Source of the DNA: Acridotheres tristis
Lineage: Eukaryota; Chordata; Aves; Passeriformes; Sturnidae
Direction of reading: 5' to 3'
DNA length: 64,000 nucleotides
Assembly: GCA_037013685.1 (NCBI GenBank)
Contig: CM072885.1
Coordinates: forward strand, 27,317,442 to 27,381,441
Below the pieces are notes generated by a model. That model had not been told where the DNA came from. It saw only the letters and a list, made by a program, of their open reading frames with translations, and did not search any database. Positions within the stretch are counted from its first letter, which is position 1. Each line of letters starts with the position of its first letter. Both the position numbers and the translations under genes were made by a program. Below are positions 50,652 to 63,001 of this stretch, piece by piece.

Positions 50652-53600
50652 TATCATACTAAACAACTGTATATGAGTAATCTATGTATATCTACTCTTT
50701 ACTCTTTATTTACATGCTTTACTCTTTATTTATTTAGTGAGCTGCATGCAAACAGACTTTTAAATATATTAGTTCTTTATGCTTGTTTCTCAGGGGAAAG
50801 ATCCTTTATTTCTCCTCATTCATATTTTATTTTTTTTCCGGTACATCTATGTTATATATTAAATGATTCCCACTAAAACACAATCTTTGTTCATGAAAAG
50901 CAGGATTCTTAACTTTAGACTCATGGATTTCAGTATCTTGCCTGGTGTTTGGGTTCCCTCTTTTATCAGCAGAATCCTCTCCCAGGGGGAACTCATTTGA
51001 TTTGTCTCAGATGCCTTCTTAAGACAGCAATGAATCCTTCTGCCATAGGAGGCCTTATATCTCTCTGCTTTGATTATAGAAAATGCTTGTGTACCTCTTT
51101 TATACCGAGTGCCTGGCTTTTAGATGACTGAAGTCAGGAGAGCTGGATTTAATCTCTTCCTGCTGTAATGATGTTCCTCTACAGAAGGAATATCTTTAGA
51201 GGATCTTCCCATGCAGTTGCTGAAGTAAGCTACTGCTTTGCATATTTAAAAAGTGTATTTGCTCAGAAGACATACAGCTAATTTGCCCTCCTTGATTTTC
51301 CCTAGCAGAATTATCTTGCTAGAATCTGCGTGGAGGTCAAAACCCTACCATGGCAGGGCTCAGATCGTACTTAATTTCTTCATTTCCCTGACTAGAATGT
51401 CTCCAAGCAAACAACCACATGCAGATACAGCACAACCTGCAGAGCTTGCAGTAAGTTATTTCTGAAGGAAGCATTTCTCTTTGGAGGAGCTGGATGGGAT
51501 CTCCTTCAATCCACAGCTTTCCCAAATGCCTCATTTTCATCACTGTGCCATATGCACTGTAACAAACCTCATGCCTTTTTTGGAGGAGATGATGGTAGTT
51601 AAAATTATAACCTAACCCATGTAATGAATGGGCTGGTAAACAGTGATTTCTTCCTGGCAATAGCAAGGTTCTATACAGGCTTCAGGGCAAGATTAATTTT
51701 GTGCAAGGGTGTAATGTAAGGCCTACATAAGGCTTAATTTCCACTCTTGCTTGTTATATAACATTTAAGGAGCACTTCAAATGTACAAAGCTTCTGATCT
51801 GGCCTTTTGACTTTCACTGGCTAATTTAGGACCAACAAACTAAATTTTAAGGTCATTGCAAAATACAAAGAAAGTCTAAGAACAGAAGTCAGTTCCTCTC
51901 AGTTCCTAAACCCCAAGACCTTAGATGTCCTTATACCTAAAGATACTCGCTTCCTGTGCTGAAACTCTTCAACATCTTCTATAGAAGCTTTTCAGATCTT
52001 CTTTTAGATTTTAGAAGGTTCTTAATATCTTGTTAGCGTTTTTTCAAATTGATTTCTGATTACTTTCTCCCTAATTATATATTCCACAGCTGCAGTCTTG
52101 ACAAGGAAAGCAGAAGGAATCTGCTCATCTTTGAGGTCCCTTTACTCTTAGAAGGTGCACTTCATTCATACAGAGATGTAATTAACAACCTTCTGGCTTC
52201 TCCATGCAAGCTTCTAACTCATCATTACCAGAAAAACAGGTTATTCTCTCTAACAATAATTTCATTTGCACTTCATTACCCTGTATTAGGTGACATTGAA
52301 GGTGACACTAGGAAAGGTAAAATAGTTCTGTATAGATTCAGTTCAGTTGTTACTAATGAGATAGACTGTGCTACAGGATGTTTCCAAAGACCAAAGGTAG
52401 TACCTCTCCTGAGAAGTGGGAAGCTGTCTGGTACTTGCTTTCACAGTAACCAGGATGTTCTAAACATTTTTGTTTGCAGGAATTTACTCCAATTACCTTC
52501 CTCTAACTCCAGGTGGGGTATTTTTTCCAGCCTATCTCTTATATCTCTAAGTAAACATTACTGTATAGCTCCATAAGAAATTGTCTTCATGCTAACTTTC
52601 TGCTGCTGATGCTTTGGATAAGATAACTTTCTTCAGTAAAGATGTGGCTAGTAGAGATAGAAGCTACAGAATAAGGTTTCCTTTAGAGCAGTTTCTATCT
52701 TAACTTCCTTTAATTATAAGTTATCCCACATCTCTTGGAGCATTATCCAAAATGCTAAAGTCAGTGAATCTTCCCGTTGATGTCAGTGGTCTTTCTCCCT
52801 CTTGGCTAGTGATTCAGTCATTTAGTACTTAAAAAGCCGTGAAATAATGGAGTTTGTATCAGCATGATATCCCTATTATTTGCTTGTTACAGCAGCAGAG
52901 ACTTACAGGGTCCAGGGTGATGCAGAAGCATCCCATCAGGCTGCTGGAGTCTGTCTGCTTTGCAACAGGAGCAGTCCCTTGCCACTGCTCCCTTGTCAGC
53001 TCCAGCAGGACTTACTTTATTTGAGGAACATTTGCCCCACCAAAGCCATAGATTTTGCTATAGATGTTTGATGTCACTCACACACTGTATGGTGTGTGTT
53101 CAGTGGAAGGAGGAGCAGGACTGCACCCAAAGGTGTATGAGCAACAAATGCAACTGCAGAAGTAAAAGGTCTTCTCTTTTCTGCTATTTCTCAAACACTA
53201 CTTGTTATGTATTAGTCCCCATTACCAAAGATAAATAAAATGGCAAACCACTTAAAAAAGTATTTACACTGAATATTGCTGTTGCAAGAATAATTTTTAA
53301 AATGTATCAGAAGTGTTAGGACAGACAAAAGAGTCAATATTTTTAATGATGTGCATCTCATATGAATGAGAACTCAGGAGCAGAGAAGACTTGTACTGGG
53401 AATATTCACGCTGAAAACCCAGTATAATAAGTGAAATGAAATATCTTCCCAAATGAGACAAAGAAGAATTCTTTGAGTTTATGATTCTTCTCTTTTTACT
53501 GAAGTCCCTGATCAAGTGCAGGACCGAGTATTACGGTGTGCATCAGCTTTTACACTTCTTCATACTATTTTCAGAATAACCAAGAATGAATAAGTTAAAA

Positions 53601-54311
53601 ATTGGTTATCCTTTTACTGCTCATGAGCTGTAGTAGCTCAACAAAGCAATTGGGAGAAAATTCAGTGGCTTCTTTCACACAATGTAAGTAGAAGCTTTGT
53701 TCCAGCTAGTTCTGGCCTGACATTTACTGGGAGCATACCGGGAAGGAAACTATAAAAATACATTTGAGTATCTTGTCAAATTAAAAGTGTTTGACAAAGA
53801 ATAAGCCTTTGCTGATACCTCAGTGCATTCCTTAAACTCATCCTGTTGGCCAGTTGTGTTTTCCCAGTACCAAAATCAGCCACTCTTCTTGAATTTTAGA
53901 TTTAAATTTATAAGTCTATTCTCCCTGATGCTTTCCTATCTGTCTACTTTTTCTGTAAGGTTCAGAATGATACCTCCTCCATGTATTTCAAGGGAAGAAA
54001 ATCCATCTAGTTCTTTCTTAGTAAATACCTGTTGACCTCTAGTAGGCCTAGGCACATGTGCACAGAAGAAGCAGTTTTCCAGTGCAGAAAGTCAAATCAA
54101 AAGAGACCCTGTTTCAGAATTAGCAAACAAAGATTTAACTCATAAAAACTTTAGTTCTAATGGCATTTGTAGAAAGGAAATGGAAATTAGTAGACCGCTT
54201 TAATGACAACAATCTTTGTACGGCACAATCACGAGTACATGCTTCTATTTCTATACTTCAACTTCTTGCTCACCTTATTCTTTGTGTAGAAAGAGAACAA
54301 TGCACAGAATA
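50652..54311. other. Unique AT-rich DNA, no gene recognised
   Basis: Includes a 175-codon plus-strand frame (52049-52576) with no motif that I recognise. No splice sites or repeats give it context, and it is likely chance. No mobile element was recognised. Confidence 0.5.
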
Positions 54312-54317
54312 ACTGTG

Positions 54318-54611
54318 TGCACACAGCACTCTATGATCCATGTGACAAAAAGCCCTTTATTGTTCTGACTTCACCTTAAATACATTTCTTCATTTTCCTG
54401 AGCGAGCCCTTGTGGTTGGTTGAAAGTTCAGGCTGCTCAGCTCTCTGACCAATATCTCCTGCAGCTTAGGTTGGAACTCACTGGGTTAAATCCCATCTGT
54501 TTCCAATTCTGTCCTATCTCTGTTCCTTGGAGGCCTGTCTATCAGGCCAGGCTGTTTCTCCCATATGTGGCCAAATTAACTGCCCAGTACAAGCCAGCTT
54601 GTACTGTGACA
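54318..54611 (-). mobile_element. Solo LTR, family C (6-bp duplication)
   Basis: A 294-bp minus-orientation LTR, starting TGCACACAG and ending TGTGACA, with near-inverted ends. It is flanked by an exact 6-bp duplication, ACTGTG, at 54312-54317 and 54612-54617. Its sense strand shows TATTTAAGG followed about 10 bp later by AATAAA (54356-54361 on the plus strand), then a U5-like end. The 6-bp duplication points to a class II element. No internal retroviral sequence is adjacent. Confidence 0.72.
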
Positions 54612-54617
54612 ACTGTG

Positions 54618-55813
54618 CACTGCAGTAGCAGTGTGTGAAGGGATAAAATCTGTGGTCTAGTAACTACTTCGTGGCATGTGGCTGGAAAGCTGTGAGTCAG
54701 CAGTCTTGGTGAATCTAAAACATTTTAGGGAGATGGAACATGGATTCTGCATCTCCTATACTGACTTCTCACCCTCTAGTCAGATGCAGTCTAGCTCTGA
54801 CATTTGAGGGAGAGGTTCTAGACAGCTTTTAAAGAGTCTGACAAAATGAGAACACATGATTCAAGCACATACGTTTTTCACTTTAGGGTGACGGAATTGC
54901 TCTGCGCCCTCTCTACTCAGCACTAGTAAATATTCACTAATTTCAACGGAAAATTACATAACCCACAGATTGATTAAGTTGATAAACAGAGGTACCCAAT
55001 GCAACTCATGTAAGATGTACTAGCTTATTCCACCCAGCTTGCCCTGCTGCTCCAGGTGAACATGAGGCTCCCACTGGTCACAGCTGCCCAGTTTTTGTGG
55101 GTGGGTGTTTCACATAACCACAGCTCAGCAGATTAGCAGCTCTGGTTGCTCCAGAAACATGCAGTCAAGTGACTGTATCATGCCCTTAGCTCACATTCAG
55201 ATGATTACATTTGGAAGTTTAAGAGAATAAGATTAATTCCATATTTGGTTGGAAGAGACCTTACTCAACTCTGCCTCAACTGTCGCCAGGGAAGTGCCAG
55301 AGCACTGTTAACTGATGATGAGTTTTCATTTCACTGCTTACTGTGCAGAGCTAGATACTGAGGTCTCAATGCAAACAAGGTGTAAGTGCCACACGAATTT
55401 CTGGCATAACAGCTGAGCTTTGTCAATAATGTTTTTTACTTATTTTATAGAGTAGAATGGGTATGACACATTATCTTACAGTATCCTAGAGACAAATTCC
55501 CTCCCCAAGAAGCTTAACTGATAAAAGGAGTATAAAATTGATTAATTTCCATTTCTTGTGGGAACCTTACGATCTATAGCTTTTGCTTCATTTTCTACCC
55601 AACAAATCCTTCTCTTTGTCTAAAAGCTGACACATAATGTGCTACCAGCTCCTGGAGAGCAGAAGTTAGTTGCAGCTTGCATTGTTGCAATCCAGTATAA
55701 AATAGTATACAGATAGTATAGAACTATCTGTCTTTTAAACACAAACCAGGCAGTGGAAAGATGTGGAAAAAGAAGTAATGCAAAAGCTGAACCTTTAGAG
55801 GAAAACGATCATG
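54618..55813. other. Unique DNA between two LTRs
   Basis: A 40-bp stretch near 55243-55285 ('TTTGGTTGGAAGAGACCTTA') resembles the reverse of a CR1 3' tail but is too short to call. Otherwise nothing was recognised. Confidence 0.45.
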
Positions 55814-55818
55814 AAAGT

Positions 55819-56212
55819 TGTGGTTACTGCACTAGAGAGAGAGCGAGAGAAAGCAAGGACAGCAACACACACGAGCCTCTCCAGGGAAAGAAGACCATCT
55901 TTATTGAGGGGACGACTCATATTTAAAACATGTTCTGCAGAGCTAAGACAAAACAGTAGCTCACTGGATAATTAGGAAAAATGCCCGTGGGACAGCACTT
56001 CAGAATGGGTCCCACAGTCAACACCACGTGCTAATGTTTATTATGAATTCCATTCTGTTTTGATCAGATTATCATCCTGGGAGAAATTCTCCCTAACTGA
56101 AGCTGAACAAACTTATCAGCCTGGGAACGGAGCTGAGAGAGCAGGAGAAGCTCCGGCCTGAGAGTGATTTTCCAGGATGTAATTTTCCTAGCTCTCTAAC
56201 AATGTGTCCACA
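55819..56212 (-). mobile_element. Solo LTR, family D (5-bp duplication)
   Basis: A 394-bp minus-orientation LTR with perfect 5-bp inverted ends, TGTGG...CCACA. It is flanked by an exact 5-bp duplication, AAAGT, at 55814-55818 and 56213-56217. The sense strand carries AATAAA (55900-55905 on the plus strand) followed by a GA/CT-rich U5 (GAGAGAGAGCGAGAGAAAGC on the plus strand). A 5-bp duplication is usual for class III (ERVL-like) or some class II elements. No internal viral sequence remains. Confidence 0.75.
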
Positions 56213-56217
56213 AAAGT

Positions 56218-58645
56218 GACTGCAGAACTAAAGACAGGAGCTCTCACAAGCTCATGCAGGCTTCAGTGAAACCATTCCCGTCCTGAGCTGACAGTCCTCT
56301 ACAGTGTCTGCAATGCTCGTTACTTACAGCTTAACATGCCCAGAGCCGTAGGAAGAAAGCACTCTTTGTTTACCTGAACGGCTAGAGAGGGACTCAGCAT
56401 GCAGCATGTTACTCTGAAGTCTGGGTAGCAGCTGTTTTTTTAAAGAACTCCATAAATAGACCTCCTCTTCAAAGGCATGAACAAGGTACATTGTGGAGGT
56501 ACAGTACCCACAAAGGTTCAGTTCAGACACAGCAGAAAGCTTCAGCCAGCAGCAGCCTGTCACAAAACATTTCTCACGTTTGTCAAAATCACAAGAGTAT
56601 TGTAATTAAAATGTGAATTTTCAAGTTTGTCATACTCATAATTTGACCCAAGCAATATGTACTTCTTCCTCACAGAAACTTTCCTCTGTCCTTTCCCTCT
56701 TAAAGCAAAAGTAGACTGAGGGAAGCATTACAAAATATTTCCTATTCAAGTACTCAAACACTGAAATTACTTTAAAAGTTAACTTAGCACCTATTCTAAA
56801 CCACTTGCTGTTCAAGAACTGAGGGGTTTTTCCCACAAATGCTAATTTAAGGTGAATTTAAACCTTTCATGCTTTCAAATAGAAAGCAAGTGTTAAGAGA
56901 CCAGCAAACCTCACAAACTTCTAACACCATTCTTCTGGACTCGAAACTGCCTACAGTCATTTTCACCTTCACAATAACCTTGAGAGAAATTTTCAAGCTG
57001 ATGATAACTTTAAGAATATTTTATACAGAGAAATAGACCTTTCACCAAAGCACAAGGCAATTACAACCTAAGCGGTAGGACACCCCTAGTGAGACTATGA
57101 GTACATAACCTATTACCTTTTTGTGTGAGTTACTAAAAGAGATTAAAATTTGGTAAGTAAATAAAAGGACTCTGACAATGATCTTCTTTATTTCATAAGT
57201 TAGTCTTAGAAACACTCTTTTATCTAGATAGAACTTAAAGGGAAAATATTCTATTTTTTTTATTTCTCACTAAGCTATGAGCAAAATTTCATGGATAATT
57301 TTTACCATCTTCTGACAACAAAATAGAGAAAATATGAAGTGCTTTCATCTACCTACACAAGAAAGTAATGGCTGTAGAAGTGGAGTACTGCATACCAAAC
57401 GCTCACATAAAATTGCTCATAATCATTCTCCCAGAATCATTAACATTTTGAATAATTTATAAATTCAAGAAAATTACAATCTGTTCGAAGACAGTCCATG
57501 AAAAAAACCTAAGACTTCCAAACAAGTTATTCATCATAAATTACTGCTCTGCTGATGCAGTTAGTTACATAAAATGAACCCTTTAAGAACCAAATGTTTC
57601 ACTACCCTTTCTAATGGGTGGCAAATCGGTGAAATGAAGCACAGAGAACTAACAGAGGAGAAATCTTGAAGTGACAGGAGATTATCTTCAACATATATCA
57701 CATTTCTTATATTGGGAGTGTTGCAGTTCTAAGTAGAATAATAAAAAAAATAATAATAAGGTAACACCAGAGCAAGAGGGATGCTGAGACCTGAATGAGT
57801 GTCAGTATGAATTTTCATTAGGCACAGCTGGAAGGTCTGAGAATTGTGTTGTGTAACCAAGTCTATGAAATGTAAACAGTGTGAAAACTGACACAACAAC
57901 TGAGCTGCTTATACAAAAGGCAGCCCCACAGCTGGTCTACAACAGCACACATCCCCACACAAACCAGTGAACACCAGTTGATTCAGAGGTCATCGAAGGT
58001 ATTTTTTTAAAGAATCTTCAGAGACTGAAAACAGGCAAAGTTTAAAATTGCCATAAAAATTGCAGCTTTATAAATTGCTGCCAAATCCTTTCTTGTGTAT
58101 GAATGATAGACTTTAATGAAATGTGGCATTATCTTCCACAATGTACTACAAAAACTACCTGGTGAAATAAAGTTTATATCTGAGAAGCTTTTATCCTCTT
58201 AGTCTTTTGTTAATAAAACACAGACACTAATCAGATGTTGCCTTTTAAGTATCAGAACAAAGACTGACAGAGAGAACCCTGCCAGTTTTGTTCCATATGC
58301 TGGGTTCAGCAGATTTCTGATTGTGAGCAGTTGGTAGGATCGATATCTGGTGGTTGGTCCTTTGAGCAGGGCATAGCCTGACATGTGGCAGATGCAGCAG
58401 CGGAATTGTGTAACCTGCAGCTCACATCTCTCTGGAGCAGCCAACGCAGGCTATGAGAGCAGGGCTTGATCCCAGTGCCACAATATAACCAGGAATATTC
58501 TTCAGCCTTACTGTGATAATTGATAAAAGATTCATGTTAATCACAAAAGCATTGGGGTTTGTGTAAACCAGAATACTAAGCTCTGAAGTGAAGCATGGAC
58601 ACTAGATAAAGGAAATTATATGATAAAATCATTCTGTTTAAAATC
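56218..58645. other. Unique AT-rich DNA, no gene recognised
   Basis: A short (TAA)n run lies near 57743-57760. No exon or mobile element recognised. Confidence 0.55.
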
Positions 58646-58650
58646 ATCTT

Positions 58651-58700
58651 ATGTTATAATACGTTGTATTATATTACATTATATTATATTATGTTATGTT
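58651..58700. repeat. (TATTA)n-like microsatellite
   Basis: About 50 bases of imperfect ATATT and ATGTT pentamers. Confidence 0.8.
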
Positions 58701-58704
58701 TTCC

Positions 58705-59837
58705 AAATAAGTTGTATCAGCTACCAGCTTGCAAAATCAGACTTCCCAATAGCCCTTCCTGCCTTTGTCTGATCAATACTGTCTATCCCAAAAACCAGAC
58801 TTCCAGAACTTCTCTGGTGGTTATTTACGAGGACCAGATGGCTATCTGTGACTGATTATCCTCTGGAGGCTTTGTGAATTTGTGTAAAGATGTTTATTCG
58901 ACCACCACTGCTTACCTGGCAAAATTATGACAGAAAAAACCCAAAAATTATTGATTACAACGAGAAACCATAGTATAAGAAGAGGCTGCAAACCAAGGTT
59001 CGGTGGAGTGTGGAGTGGGCAGTGACCTCTCACGTTCCCCAGCGCGATGCTTGCTCTGTCTATATCAAATAAAGCAATCTAAATTTTGCTGAATATGGAG
59101 ACTTTTGTTTCATTTATAACAATACTAAATAAGCATCTTTGGAACTTGGATTTCCAAAGTTTTCCCGTTTTCCAAGACAAGGTGCTGTTTGGAGACATAA
59201 TTGAGAAAACCTAATAACTTTGGGAGCAGAGAAAGTCCAGTTATCTTAATTTTGATCTTTTCATACACTTTACCTGCAAGACTTGCATCTTAGATTCATG
59301 ATTTTTGGGAGAGTTCAATCCTAAACTTTTGCAGGATTGTTTAGAAATTCACTAAAACCTGGGAAGAGAGACAAGCTAGTTAACGGCACACTCCAAAAGT
59401 CAGCCATTTGTTGTGACATAGGAGATGCAGATTCTTTCAAATTGTTTGAAAGAATCTGCACGTCTTCACCATTTTGATCCTACAATTATTTTAGTGGCAC
59501 CAGGGTGATAAAAATTATGAGCATGGCATGATGTGCTGTGCAGTGTGATCCAGACACCCATTAGTTAGTTCGTTGTTCTAATTCTCAGGCTCAATGTTTC
59601 TGACATTTTGGTTATAGTCATGGATCATGACAGCATGCACATACTACAAAGCAACCAGATTGCACTAAATTTGAGTTAAGCCTTTGACTACACTATTTCA
59701 AGTGTTTATTAATCAATACGCTTATCTAGTTGGTTTTTTAATGTGCTCTTATTCTTTTGGCAGCAAGTGCTATTCAATTGCATGTGGAGAGAAAGAGGAT
59801 GATTGTCATCTAATTAAAAGGCAAGTGAATCACCGTA
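58705..59837. other. Unique DNA, no gene recognised
   Basis: Nothing recognised apart from the perfect hairpin at 59426-59460. Confidence 0.5.
59426..59460. repeat. Perfect 16-bp inverted repeat with 3-base loop
   Basis: TGCAGATTCTTTCAAA (59426-59441) and TTTGAAAGAATCTGCA (59445-59460) are exact reverse complements separated by TTG. The loop is too short for a normal microRNA precursor, and there is no T-run to suggest a terminator. It may be a palindromic mutation or the centre of a decayed element. Confidence 0.95.
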
Positions 59838-59842
59838 ACAGC

Positions 59843-60542
59843 TGTCTTAGGTTGCAATACAGGTTGTGACCAAAAATATGTATTCTATCACCATCTGTTG
59901 AAAACAGGTGGGGCAGTGATCCTTATCTCTGTGGGAGATATTTCTGCTAATGGGCCATCTGTTAAAATCAGGTGGGGCAGTCACAACCCATCCTTCCTCC
60001 AGGAAGATATTGTCAGTTAATGGGCCATTGAGTCCCACTGAATGACTGATAAAATTACATCATCCCATTGGGAGATGCTCTAGCCAGGGGGAGGAGTCAA
60101 GCCTTTCCTACCTGGATAAAAACTGAGATCTGGAACACCAAGGCGGCCTTTTCCCACTGGATTCCAGAGGAAAAATGGACCTTTCCATGTCATCACTGGA
60201 CCTTTGGAGGAAAACTGCATCCTTCTACAGCACCACTGCTTCAACTGAACCACATCTGTCACACCAGGACTGCAGCTACTATTTAATTGCACTGCTACCA
60301 ACACCCCGACTGATGGGGTGTCAGGTTGTATTCTGACCCTGTCAGTGTTTTGGGGTTTGTTCTTTGTAATACTGTATTTCTTTTTTAATTTTCCTAGTAA
60401 AGAACTGTTATTCCCATATCATTGCCTGAGAGCCCCTTAATTTCAAAATTATAATAATTTTAGAGGGAGGGGGTTTACATTCTCCATTTTAAAAAGAGGC
60501 TCCTGCCTTTCTTGGCAGACACCTGTCTTTCAAACTAAGACA
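59843..60542 (+). mobile_element. Complete solo LTR, ERVL-like family E
   Basis: A 700-bp plus-orientation LTR with 8-bp inverted ends, TGTCTTAG...CTAAGACA. It is flanked by an exact 5-bp duplication, ACAGC, at 59838-59842 and 60543-60547, as in class III (ERVL) integration. I recognise the sequence as an abundant passerine LTR type ('CAGGTGGGGCAGT', 'CATCCCATTGGGAGATGC', 'GAGGGAGGGGGTTTACATTC'). A block of 27 bp beginning CCATCTGTT is repeated at 59891-59917 and 59955-59981 (offset 64). The poly(A) signal position reads AGTAAAG (about 60397), a change from the usual AATAAAG. No coding region remains. Confidence 0.93.
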
Positions 60543-60547
60543 ACAGC

Positions 60548-62470
60548 CAATTTGTCTTGCAGTGGGACTGGTGTAGACCAATACACAGTATAGCTCCAAA
60601 GTACACACTTAAATGCATGCAAAACAGCAAGCACGGGGAATGCCACTCAGAGCCACTTGCATGCGAAACGACTACCCTCTGCCTTGCTCTTTCTTGCTGG
60701 ATGTCTGCAGACAGATCCAGTCTCTCAGCGTAACTCTGCTGTAATTCTCACCTGCATTGAAACAAGTGCAGAAAAACCTGTAAAGCTTGAGATTTTCTTG
60801 GGTTTCTAATACAGGAAAGTTTTTCCGAGAAAAAATAACAGAAGCTCAGTGAATCTAGGAACAACTCCCTTGCCAAATTTCATATTCCTCCTCTGAACTA
60901 AAGGTTTTCTACCAGTACTTTACAGTCAAAAAAAATTAGGTATTCAGAAATCTCTTACCTATTCCTAGAATTTTTTCAATCACATCAAAACTTTTTGAAA
61001 TTAGTTTTGACATTAAAATTCAGTGTAAGGTACAGATCAGATAGAAAGTGCACCAGTATCACTGAAGTGTTTTAAAGAAATTGAAAGTGTGGTAACATAA
61101 AAGGTTTAGACTTGCCTTATAAAGGCACCCAAAGAGCACAATTTCAATAAATAGATAAATGCATGCTGTTTTCAGTACAAAGTTAAGTCCCACTCCTCCC
61201 ATAAAATTTGGTTTTCATTTTAATGTAACAAAATGTTTGTAACACCACCACCATCACCTTTAATTCCTGTGTAACACAAGATCAACACTATTTTCAGACA
61301 GCTGTTTTTTTACTTTGCATTTTGCTTCAGAAGAAATTATTAGTATCTTTCACAGAGGTGCATTCTCTGTGCTGTTATAATATTGTTGTCCAAAACACAT
61401 TACAGAAGCAGGCTAATCAGTGGAACAATCTTGGTCTCATAATATCTTTGTCAGTATTGGAGAAAATTATCTGGTTTATTAATGGCTGCTGTTTACCTGC
61501 AGTTTTTCTGCAGAAACAAAACAATGCAGCTCTATTGCTATCTCTGTGTCAATAGAAAGCATATTTTCATAAAGATATTAAAGAAAAGGTAGGGTTCTTT
61601 ATAATTTACTATATCTCCAATATCAAGTCCCAGCTGAGGTAAGGACCTCTGTGTACTGGATGCAACCATTCAATATCTGTCTCCCATGTATTTTAACTAC
61701 CTGTTATGTATTTTCCCTCTTGGAATATATATTAAAAAACAGAAAATGAGGATGCATTCACTATCTCTATTGAAAAGAGAGATGTTAGTTATTAAAGAGA
61801 TAAAAAAGAGTTTGCATCAAAGATATTTGTAGTTTGCTTTGTTATCGCTTTATTTAGGCATATTTCTGATATTTTCATATTTGTACTAAATCAGATTGAG
61901 ACCAATTTTTATGGGAATAAAACACAAAAAATTTCGGTTGAGAAATGCAGACATGTTTGTTGGGTGTGCAGTCATGTAACAATCAGGATTTTTTATAGAG
62001 CTATTGAGAAGAAATACCCTGGGACATGGTAACAAGGAAATTTATTCTAAAGATTTGAAGCTCTGAGGTCGTAGTTCAGGTTAAGAAAAGCCAAGCCAAC
62101 CTAATTTATTTCCCTCTAGTACAACAAGTCTGTAAATTTAATATTTTTGTGAAGTTTTGTAATTTTTGTAGGACTAATGATTAAAACTCTTTTTTTTTTC
62201 TGGGAAAATGCCTACTCAAAAGAAAGTGAATCTTAAAGCCACACATTGGCATATTCAAGGAAAATTAAGTTTTAAATAAACTCAAGCAGGTTAAATACAC
62301 ACTTGTCCAAGAAAGGACTGTGATTTGCCCCAGCAAGGTCATCTACATGTGTGAGAAAATAAAGTTTCAACCTGAGAACTCTTGTCAGTCAACATCTAGG
62401 AGAAGGCAATTCGAAAACTAAACCAATCCAAGATATTTCACTTAACAGATTTGAGGAAATCATGATATGC
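60548..62470. other. Unique AT-rich DNA, no gene recognised
   Basis: No exon, RNA gene or repeat recognised. Frames are all below 80 codons. Confidence 0.55.
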
Positions 62471-62477
62471 TCATAAC

Positions 62478-62511
62478 TTTTTTTTTTTTTTTTTTTTTTT
62501 TCGGAGGGGGG
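62478..62511 (-). repeat. 34-base T-run; possible poly(A) tail of a minus-strand retrocopy
   Basis: An uninterrupted run of 34 T. On the minus strand a GATAAA hexamer (62523-62528 on the plus strand) ends 11 bases before the A-run, the spacing of a polyadenylation signal variant. CATAAC occurs immediately left of the run (62472-62477) and again at 62622-62627, which would fit a short target duplication around an insert of about 110 bp, but six bases is weak. The parent gene is not recognised. It may simply be a mononucleotide repeat. Confidence 0.5.
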
Positions 62512-62629
62512 AAGAAAAAGGCTTTATCTGTCACAAAACACACAGCTGCTATTCCTTCTAATGCCTTGGAAATAAAGTAGTTTCATTTACAAGATATTGA
62601 GGATGTCATTATGCTCCCTTCCATAACAG

Positions 62630-63000
62630 AAGTTCCTCTTCCTCAGCTGATTTGACTGTTTTTATACTATAATTTAGGAATTCCAACACAAATATTTAAC
62701 CATAAGTAGATGTTGCAAGCAAAATATGATTTGTGTACAGAAATTCTTCAATTTAAAATAGAAGTAATCCTCCTTTGACAAGGTTAAATGCAACTTTTAA
62801 GACTCTAAGCATGCCACCAGATAAAACACAGAAATAAAAAGCAGAGAGCCAAAAGACACATATGGCATTAACAATGCTCTTTAAAAACTCACCAGAGGGG
62901 ACTGTTGTTCTCACACATGGGAGAGCCTTCAGCAAGCCCTGCAGGGAATGGGTCTACAGTTCAGTCTTCTAGAATGGGAAACAGCAGCTGCTTTACCCTG
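62630..63000. other. Unique DNA, no gene recognised
   Basis: Nothing recognised. Confidence 0.5.
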
Positions 63001-63001
63001 C

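Noticed and set aside
55243..55290. Short CR1-like stretch
   Set aside because: Only about 40 bases resemble a CR1 tail, without a terminal repeat, so it is too short to call.
59426..59460. Hairpin as a microRNA precursor or terminator
   Set aside because: A stem of 16 bp and a 3-base loop are too small for a microRNA precursor, and there is no T-run as in bacterial terminators.
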